Shown here in pieces: positions 57,554 to 64,000 of a stretch of 64,000 nucleotides of DNA. The DNA is taken from positions 806,001 to 870,000 of the forward strand of contig CAWFMT010000005.1 in NCBI GenBank assembly GCA_963817075.1, read 5' to 3'. How positions within the stretch are numbered: the first letter of the stretch is position 1; each line of letters starts with the position of its first letter. Both the position numbers and the translations under genes were made by a program. The notes under the pieces are model-generated. The model was not told the DNA's origin. It did no database searches and saw nothing but the letters and a program-made list of their open reading frames with translations. This stretch comes from DASPKM01 sp963817075. GTDB lineage: Bacteria; Bacteroidota; Bacteroidia; Chitinophagales; Chitinophagaceae.

Positions 57554-60500
57554 ATGGCTTTACCGCACCTGATCAAGTACGTTTACACTAATGGAACTGA
57601 TGAAGTGATCCGACGAGGAAAGAAAATTCACGCGATCGGTTTTGTGGAATTAATAGAATTTGATGAGCTTCTGGATGCGGTAACCTTTCGGGTCAAGGAT
57701 GATAGTTACTCCACTTTCTATAAGGTCAGCATTCAGAAATTCAAGGATCCAAAGACTCTTTCAGTTCGGTGCAGTTGTCCATACAACCTTGGGGACATCT
57801 GCAGACATGAAGCCGCAGCACTGATCCAGCTTCAGGAAATGTTAGATAAGAACCTGCTTAAGGCCGAAGCGGTGGAATATGACCAGCGTCACACGGTTGT
57901 GAAGATGAAATTCATTGATCTGAAAACAATTCGGTTGCTATCCGGTCAAACAACATTTACTGCTGCTGAACAGTATTTGCGTACCCAACGGGCCAGCATA
58001 GAGGCGGCCAAGGACGAACTTGTTAAAGCTGTTGTGACTATTGAAGGGGTAGATTACATGGTTGTTATCAGGAAGAACGAAGAAAGAAATTTTGACACCA
58101 GTTGTGATTACGAGGATAAAGATCATCCACTCTGTCTTCCAAAAGTGATAGTCTTTCTTCAACTTCTACATTCATTCGGGCCCTATTATTTCGATTCAAT
58201 CAGAAATTGGGACAAAGAAAAAAATAAACTCCTTGAGGCATATGGATATACTTTGTCCGATAACCTATCAGGAAAGTTTGAATTCTCCTATAAGGACGGC
58301 AAGCCTTTTCTTCGGGTTTTGGATACCAGCATAAAAAGAATAAATCCACTTGAAGCGGCTAAGCGAAGGATGTATGAATCGCCAGTTTCGGATAGTTCGC
58401 TCACAGAAGTTGAAGAAGCGCAGGTTGCACCTAGCACACAGAGAATCGGAGTTGTCTTTAATCTTAACAGTACTACCTATCCGGGATTTAAGATTGAGGC
58501 CGTAAGCGGAGAAGCCAACGAAGGATTTACTGGATATACAGGGAGGATCGAAAAACTGGACCTTTCAAAATTTGTTGAAACTGCTAACTATAACGAAGCA
58601 GACAAACAACTTCTCTCCTCACTCCGCAAACTCCAGGAGACAGAAGTAACCAAATATCTGAACCGGAATTCTCCTTTCAGTGGTATTTGGGAAAATATTA
58701 TTCAGCATGAAACGGATGAACTTCCAGATGAGACGAAGCAGTTGATGATGGAATATCTTCATCCAAAACTCAAAAAAACCTTAGTAGACCTTTCATCAAG
58801 TCCCTTTGTTTTTTTTCAGAATGAAAAGAAAACTTTTCGCACTGAAAATCTAAAGCCGATATCTATTTCGCCTGAAACAATATCTCCAGAATTCAGTGTA
58901 AAAAGGGAAAATGAATCTGTAATAGTCACTTGTAACACGCGGATTAATGGAAGTCCTGTTGCGTTAAGTGAGAATATGATCAACGGAAGTCTTGTATTTA
59001 TCTATCAAAAAACCGTGTACCAGTGGCAAAAGGAAGCTGATGTTTTATTGGTTGAAAAATTCCTGCCTGATGGACAATTACGTTTCACAAAGGAGGAATG
59101 GCCAGCTGAATTAGTGCAGTTTGTTCTGCCATTAACCCGAAATTACCAGGTGAATTTTGATCGCAGTTTTATTCATGAAATAAAATCTGGAGAGCCAGAG
59201 AAGAAGGTTTTACTGCAGGAGAAAGGTGATTACCTGCTATTTCAACCCATATTCAGCTATAAAGGTTTTGAAACAAGGCCCGGAGGCAAGGATGAATTGA
59301 CGCTGCCGGACAATGGGAAAGTGATCATTGTTAAGCGCGATAAGAATCTGGAATTGCAGTTTGTTGAAAAGCTGGAATCTCTTCATTCGAACTTCATTCA
59401 TCCTGAGGAGTCGATGAATCTTGCTTTAAGAGGAAGTGATGTTTTGAAAAATAATTGGTTCTTCTTGTTTGTTGATGCCATGAAGGAAATGAAAGTTCCT
59501 GTCATGGGATTCGAAGCACTAAGGAATTTTCGGTTCAATACTGCAAAACCGCAAACCAAGGTTCACATAAGTAGCCATACAGATTGGTTTGATGCTAAAG
59601 TGGACATTGTGTTTGGAGAACAGCACGTTGGAATTGCAGACATCAAGAAAGCCTTATCCAATAGGCAGCAAGTAGTTCAGCTGGCAGACGGGACTCTGGG
59701 TGTGTTGCCAGAGGAATGGATAAAGAAATATTCTCTTCTTTTCAGAGTAGGTGAAGGGAAAAACAATCAACTGAGGTTGTCAAAATATCACCTCAGTGTT
59801 GTTGATGAATTATATGAGAACAGGGATGAAGAAGAATTGGTGCTTCAACTGGAAGAAAAGTATGAACAATTAAAATCCTTTAAGAAGATCCGTGAGATTC
59901 CTGTACCGGAGCATCTTGATAAGATCCTGAGGCCTTACCAGGTTCACGGGTATCATTGGATAAACTATTTACAGGACATTGGATGGGGTGGCATTCTTGC
60001 TGATGATATGGGATTAGGTAAGACGGTTCAGGCCCTAAGCTATCTTGAGTATTATGTAAATACACGTGGCACTCTTAAGGCCCTGGTTGTTTGCCCCACC
60101 ACACTAATGTTCAATTGGGAAAATGAGATCAAGAAATTTACACCTTCACTCACATACCATATTCATCATGGCGGTGACAGGAACCGGATGAAAGAAAAAT
60201 TCGGAGAAGTAAATGTGATCATCACTACTTACGGAACTCTTAGGAGTGATATCAAAATGCTTGTTGAGATACCTTTTGACTATGTAATTCTTGATGAATC
60301 CCAGGCAATCAAGAATCCTGCAAGTAAAGTGGCAAGGGCAGCAAGTCTTTTAAAAGCCAGACATAAGCTATGCCTTAGCGGTACTCCGTTACAGAATAAC
60401 ACATTTGACATATACGCCCAGATGAATTTTCTTAATCCGGGCATGCTGGGCAGTATTGATTTTTTCAAGCAGGAATTCGCGATTCCGATCGATAAATTCG

Positions 60501-61315
60501 GTGAACCTGAAAGAAAGGACCATCTCAGAAAACTACTCTATCCATTCATACTTCGCAGGACCAAGGAACAGGTGGCGAAAGACCTTCCCGAAAAAACCGA
60601 GACCATTTTATTCTGCGAAATGGAAAAAGAACAGAGAGATATCTATGAGGCTTACCGGGATGATTATCGCGACAAAATATTGGGAACGATCGAATCACAG
60701 GGAATTCAGAGGTCTCAGCTAACCATCCTCCAGGGTCTCATGAAACTTCGGCAGATATGTGATTCACCTGCCATTCTAAATGAAACTGAAAAGTTTCCAA
60801 ACCATTCAATCAAATTGGATGAATTGGCAAGGGAAATCACTGAGAATATCGGGGACCATAAAGCATTGATATTTTCTCAATTCCTGGGGATGCTTGCTCT
60901 GATAAAGGAAAAACTCAGAGAACAAGAAGTTGATTTTGAATATTTTGATGGCAGTACATCCGCCATTGATAGAGAAAAAGCAATACAAAGATTTCAGGGC
61001 GACGACAATTGCCGGGTTTTCCTGATATCGCTCAAGGCTGGTGGCGTCGGACTTAATCTTACGGCAGCTGACTACGTTTACATCGTAGACCCATGGTGGA
61101 ATCCTGCGGTTGAGCAACAGGCCATCGACCGGACACATCGGATCGGACAAACAAAAAATATTTTTGCTTACAGGATGATCTGTAAGGATACAATTGAAGA
61201 CAAGATCCTACAGCTCCAGGATCGCAAACGCACCCTTGCTAAGGAATTGATTGCTGATGATGAAGGCTTTGTGAAGGCATTGAGCAAGGAAGACGTTGAG
61301 TATCTCTTTAGCTAA
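57554..61315 (+). CDS. SWIM zinc-finger / SNF2-type DEAD-like helicase
   Basis: A protein of 1253 residues. An N-terminal SWIM zinc finger is at Cys73, Cys75, Cys83 and His85 (CSCPYNLGDICRH). A long middle region of unknown fold follows. The SNF2 helicase begins near residue 795: WGGILADDMGLGKTVQ (P-loop), VCPTTLMFNWENEI, VILDESQAIKNP (DExx) and LSGTPLQNNTFDIYAQMNFL. The C-terminal lobe has FSQFLGMLALI, VFLISLKAGGVGLNLTAADYV and QAIDRTHRIGQTKNIF. It is an ATP-driven DNA translocase, perhaps in transcription or repair. It is monocistronic. Confidence 0.95.
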   Translation: MALPHLIKYVYTNGTDEVIRRGKKIHAIGFVELIEFDELLDAVTFRVKDDSYSTFYKVSIQKFKDPKTLSVRCSCPYNLGDICRHEAAALIQLQEMLDKNLLKAEAVEYDQRHTVVKMKFIDLKTIRLLSGQTTFTAAEQYLRTQRASIEAAKDELVKAVVTIEGVDYMVVIRKNEERNFDTSCDYEDKDHPLCLPKVIVFLQLLHSFGPYYFDSIRNWDKEKNKLLEAYGYTLSDNLSGKFEFSYKDGKPFLRVLDTSIKRINPLEAAKRRMYESPVSDSSLTEVEEAQVAPSTQRIGVVFNLNSTTYPGFKIEAVSGEANEGFTGYTGRIEKLDLSKFVETANYNEADKQLLSSLRKLQETEVTKYLNRNSPFSGIWENIIQHETDELPDETKQLMMEYLHPKLKKTLVDLSSSPFVFFQNEKKTFRTENLKPISISPETISPEFSVKRENESVIVTCNTRINGSPVALSENMINGSLVFIYQKTVYQWQKEADVLLVEKFLPDGQLRFTKEEWPAELVQFVLPLTRNYQVNFDRSFIHEIKSGEPEKKVLLQEKGDYLLFQPIFSYKGFETRPGGKDELTLPDNGKVIIVKRDKNLELQFVEKLESLHSNFIHPEESMNLALRGSDVLKNNWFFLFVDAMKEMKVPVMGFEALRNFRFNTAKPQTKVHISSHTDWFDAKVDIVFGEQHVGIADIKKALSNRQQVVQLADGTLGVLPEEWIKKYSLLFRVGEGKNNQLRLSKYHLSVVDELYENRDEEELVLQLEEKYEQLKSFKKIREIPVPEHLDKILRPYQVHGYHWINYLQDIGWGGILADDMGLGKTVQALSYLEYYVNTRGTLKALVVCPTTLMFNWENEIKKFTPSLTYHIHHGGDRNRMKEKFGEVNVIITTYGTLRSDIKMLVEIPFDYVILDESQAIKNPASKVARAASLLKARHKLCLSGTPLQNNTFDIYAQMNFLNPGMLGSIDFFKQEFAIPIDKFGEPERKDHLRKLLYPFILRRTKEQVAKDLPEKTETILFCEMEKEQRDIYEAYRDDYRDKILGTIESQGIQRSQLTILQGLMKLRQICDSPAILNETEKFPNHSIKLDELAREITENIGDHKALIFSQFLGMLALIKEKLREQEVDFEYFDGSTSAIDREKAIQRFQGDDNCRVFLISLKAGGVGLNLTAADYVYIVDPWWNPAVEQQAIDRTHRIGQTKNIFAYRMICKDTIEDKILQLQDRKRTLAKELIADDEGFVKALSKEDVEYLFS

Positions 61316-61333
61316 ACGAAGTCCAGAATACGC

Positions 61334-61392
61334 GGTCGGAAGTCGGAAGTCAGAATATGTTTCCCTTCAGACCTCCGACCTCTGACTTCAGC
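61334..61392. repeat. Palindromic repeat, family B
   Basis: GGTCGGAAGTCGGAAGTCAGA (61335 on) and, after a short loop, TCAGACCTCCGACCTCTGACTTCA form an imperfect palindrome of the family seen at 39.5 kb. It separates the SNF2 gene from the receptor gene. Confidence 0.75.
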
Positions 61393-61477
61393 CTTCCTCT
61401 CCCCTTTGGCCAAGTTTGTGCAGGAATTCCTTTAAATCAGCGTCTAACCCGCTATTACAGAATGCACACCCAATTTT

Positions 61478-64000
61478 ATGCGGAGAATATTTACACTCTT
61501 GGCTCTTAGTCTCTTGACAATTGCAGGATTTTCACAGACAGGTTCAATAAAAGGAAAGATCATTGACACAACCTTTAAAGAAAAGCTAAGTGAGGCAACG
61601 GTTTCTGTTTTGAATCCGAAAGATTCAACGCCCGTTTCTTTTGCAGTAGCAGATAAGGATGGTGCATTTCTAATAAAAAACCTTGATACAGGCTCCTATA
61701 GATTATTGATAACCTATCAGAGCTATCGTCCGCTAAGCAAGCTTTTTAAGATAACAAACGATTCTTCAGCTGTAGATTTTGGGACCATTTACATGGATAA
61801 GTCGAGCGTTTTGCTACAGGAAGTTGTAGTTGAGCGTCCACCCATCACCGTGAAAAAAGATACAGTTGAGTTCAACGCGTCCTCTTTCAAGACGAAACCA
61901 AATGCTACTGCCGAGGACCTTCTTAAGAAAATTCCAGGGGTTCAGGTAGACAAGGACGGCAATGTAAAAGCCCAGGGTGAAGACATCCAAAAGGTTTACG
62001 TGGATGGAAAAGAGTTCTTTGGTAATGACCCCAAACTTGCAACAAAGAATATTACTGCAGACATGATTGAGTCTGTCCAGGTGTTTGATGATATGAGCGA
62101 CCAGGCAAAATTCAGTAAGATCGATGATGGAAGTCGTGCCAAGACATTGAATATTAAATTGAGGAAAGACAAGAGGAAAGGTTATTTCGGAAGAGGAATT
62201 ATCGGTGGGGGCACAAATGACCGATACGAATCCAGCATTACGTTCAATAAATTTAATGGGGACAGACGGTTTTCTTTCGTTGGCGCATCCAATAATTTAA
62301 ACAAACAGGGCTTTAATTTCTCCGATATAGTCACCAACATGGGTGGATTTGGAGGGCAAGGTGGCGGAGGAAATTTTGGAGGTGGAGGCGGTGGTGGTAA
62401 TATCCGTGGTGGCGGGGGCGGGAACTTTGGAGGTGGAGGTGGAAATAATCGCGGTGGCGGAGGAAATTTTGGAGGTGGCGGCGGCGGATTTAATTTCGGA
62501 AGCGGTGGAAATGGGATCACCCGTAATACATCTGCGGGATTGAATTACACTGACAAGTGGGGATCAAAGGTGGATGTAGCAGGAAGTTATTTTTACTCAA
62601 ATAGCGATACAAGAACAGAACGCACAAGTCTCAGGCAAAGCTTTTTTGCAAATGATTCAACGGCTTTGCAGGATCAGCAAACGGTTTCCAGGAACAAAAA
62701 TGAAAATCATAGGTTCAATCTGAGAATGGAATACGCGATCGATTCCATGAACTCATTATTGATAACACCAAGTTTTGTAAAGCAACATTCTACTTCATCA
62801 AGTTTTGATTCAATCGAGACCAGAGCGGTCAAAGGAAATCTTGACTATCGCGCAGCGTTGAGGTCAATAAGAAATGATAACCTTAGAGATGGATTGAACT
62901 TTAATAACAACGTACTTTATCGTCATAAATTCAGGAAACCTGGAAGAACAGTTACAATTGGATGGGTTACCTCAGTGAATAACAGTGATGGCGAAGGGAT
63001 CAATTATGCACCTTATATATTTTACAATCCAGACAGTTCCATTGCGCGCATAAGAAATCAGGACTTGAAAACTTTTCAGAATACTCGCAGCACAAACAAT
63101 ATTTTGAGCGCGTCCTATACTGAGCCGATCGGAAAAAATAAACTTCTTGAATTCAATTACGCATACACAAAAAGTCATAGCACATCAGACCGAAGAGCAT
63201 TTGACCGGAATGCGGTAGACAGTCAGTATAATATTGTCAACACTTCGCAAACCAATTTTTTCGATAATAATTACGAGGTTGGCAGATATGGAACCAATTT
63301 CAGGGTCCAAACTGCCAAATATAGTTTTCAATTGGGAGTAGGAATGCAGCATTCAGTTCTGGATAATTTTAGTCGGAGGAAGAAAATTGATAATACAGAT
63401 AGTATAATTCTAACTAAACAAACGTTCAATAATTTTTATCCTACTGCCAATTACACTTATAATTTCACACGTACCAAGACACTTAGAATTTTTTATCGCG
63501 GTCGGACCAATCAGCCAAGCATAAGCCAATTGCAGGATGTCCCAGATTTTACAGATCCACTGTATATAAGAACGGGTAATCCAAACCTGCAACAGGAGTT
63601 CACGAATAATATCAATGTCAATTTTAACTCATTCAATCCCGCAACCTTCAGATTTATTTCTGCCAGTCTGAGGTATGAGAATACTTTGAATAAGATTGTG
63701 AATGGTGTTTCTGCCGTTGAGCCAGGATCAGGTATCCCAGGAAGTGGAACAGGAATTCAGGGAGTGCAGCTCATCAGGCCAGTAAATATGGATGGAGCTT
63801 TTCAGGCATCCTCTTTTCTTACGCTGGGTATTCCCTTAAAGAAAATGAAAGGAAGTAATATTAATTTCAATAATTCGGTGAACTACTATAAGGACATTAG
63901 TTTATTGAACAATGTCACTAATACTTTGAAGAATTTAGTTGTTACACAGTCAGCGGGCGTCAATCTGGATATAAAACAGAAATTGAATTTGGGCCTTAAT
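61478..64000 (+). CDS. SusC/TonB-dependent-receptor-like outer-membrane beta-barrel protein, 3' end beyond window
   Basis: From the ATG at 61478 the frame is open to the window end (841 codons). A signal peptide (MRRIFTLLALSLLTIAGFSQ) is followed by a carboxypeptidase-regulatory-like beta-sandwich (about residues 22-105). A plug domain comes next, with DLLKKIPGVQVDKDGNVKAQGEDIQKVYVDGKEFFGNDP. A glycine-rich low-complexity insert lies at residues 288-350. The barrel strands follow (for example NENHRFNLRMEYAI, GWVTSVNNSDGEG). It belongs to the family of outer-membrane beta-barrel proteins of TonB-receptor type; the ligand is unknown. A family B repeat lies upstream, and no SusD is seen before the window ends. 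Confidence 0.88.
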   Translation, partial: MRRIFTLLALSLLTIAGFSQTGSIKGKIIDTTFKEKLSEATVSVLNPKDSTPVSFAVADKDGAFLIKNLDTGSYRLLITYQSYRPLSKLFKITNDSSAVDFGTIYMDKSSVLLQEVVVERPPITVKKDTVEFNASSFKTKPNATAEDLLKKIPGVQVDKDGNVKAQGEDIQKVYVDGKEFFGNDPKLATKNITADMIESVQVFDDMSDQAKFSKIDDGSRAKTLNIKLRKDKRKGYFGRGIIGGGTNDRYESSITFNKFNGDRRFSFVGASNNLNKQGFNFSDIVTNMGGFGGQGGGGNFGGGGGGGNIRGGGGGNFGGGGGNNRGGGGNFGGGGGGFNFGSGGNGITRNTSAGLNYTDKWGSKVDVAGSYFYSNSDTRTERTSLRQSFFANDSTALQDQQTVSRNKNENHRFNLRMEYAIDSMNSLLITPSFVKQHSTSSSFDSIETRAVKGNLDYRAALRSIRNDNLRDGLNFNNNVLYRHKFRKPGRTVTIGWVTSVNNSDGEGINYAPYIFYNPDSSIARIRNQDLKTFQNTRSTNNILSASYTEPIGKNKLLEFNYAYTKSHSTSDRRAFDRNAVDSQYNIVNTSQTNFFDNNYEVGRYGTNFRVQTAKYSFQLGVGMQHSVLDNFSRRKKIDNTDSIILTKQTFNNFYPTANYTYNFTRTKTLRIFYRGRTNQPSISQLQDVPDFTDPLYIRTGNPNLQQEFTNNINVNFNSFNPATFRFISASLRYENTLNKIVNGVSAVEPGSGIPGSGTGIQGVQLIRPVNMDGAFQASSFLTLGIPLKKMKGSNINFNNSVNYYKDISLLNNVTNTLKNLVVTQSAGVNLDIKQKLNLGLN

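Noticed and set aside
62182..62520. A 112-residue proline-rich reading frame opposite the receptor gene.
   Set aside because: It is the complement of the glycine-rich insert of the receptor gene; low complexity explains the open frame, and the sense strand has a clear homologue.
1..64000. tRNA, rRNA and transposase genes.
   Set aside because: I scanned for T-arm (GGTTCRAATCC-like) sequences and transposase motifs by eye and found none; tRNAscan-SE and an IS search would be decisive.

Overview
The window reads as chromosomal DNA of a Bacteroidota bacterium, most likely a member of the Chitinophagales/Chitinophagaceae. This is inferred from protein families largely confined to that phylum (DUF5606, DUF2480, the IPExxxVDY family, a FecR/ECF sigma pair next to an STN-domain outer-membrane protein, a SusC-like beta-barrel receptor), from Bacteroidota-type -7 boxes (TAnnTTTG) before many genes, and from the near absence of Shine-Dalgarno sequences. 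No rRNA, tRNA, CRISPR array, insertion sequence or prophage was recognised by eye.

Layout. 1-8.8 kb: pepF (cut by the left edge), DUF5606, a reaction-centre-type cytochrome c, an ECF sigma / short membrane protein / two Spy-like proteins operon, corA, DUF2480 and the periplasmic foldase ppiD. 8.8-9.3 kb is a gene-free divergent region. 9.3-16.5 kb: nadA, DUF72, a dihaem cytochrome, chrA, an M20 amidohydrolase and the feoA-nadD pair. 16.4-18.8 kb: ybeY and mnmG, with two parS-like palindromes between them (one inside the last codons of ybeY). 18.8-21.6 kb: cysS and an endonuclease/exonuclease/phosphatase gene, each broken by two single-base indels as given. 21.6-26 kb: two rhomboid proteases, a PLP aminotransferase, a GNAT and a DMT transporter. 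26.0-27.1 kb: an ArsR-controlled cluster with a 30-residue peptide carrying three Cys-Cys pairs and an ArsN1-like acetyltransferase. 27.3-30.0 kb: sigma/FecR/STN-barrel system. 30-39.4 kb: an arsC-like reductase, HAD phosphatase, lipoproteins, feoB, comB, a SRPBCC protein, gcvT and a TraB/TIKI-like protein. 39.7-42.4 kb: a PspC-domain protein with its PadR repressor. 42.7-49 kb: a 2OG-Fe(II) oxygenase and an overlapping five-gene cluster (DUF3089 lipoprotein, two polytopic GT-C-like proteins, GT2, DUF2304). 49-57.4 kb: exbD, asnS, rho, a lipoprotein, dinB-like, a pterin dehydratase, an IPExxxVDY protein and an M28 peptidase. 57.5 kb to the end: a SWIM/SNF2 helicase and the first 841 codons of a SusC-like receptor with a glycine-rich insert.

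How the genes work together. Most of the window is housekeeping: NAD synthesis (nadA, nadD), translation and tRNA modification (asnS, cysS, mnmG, ybeY), iron uptake (feoA, feoB), one-carbon metabolism (gcvT) and transcription termination (rho). Interspersed are envelope-stress and surface-signalling modules. Intergenic regions are repeatedly filled by mosaic low-complexity palindromic repeats of at least four families. The most novel element is the arsR / triple-CC peptide / arsN1 cluster; next are the parS pair at mnmG and the indel cluster in cysS and its neighbour. All calls were made by eye from the sequence and its translations; no database search was run.
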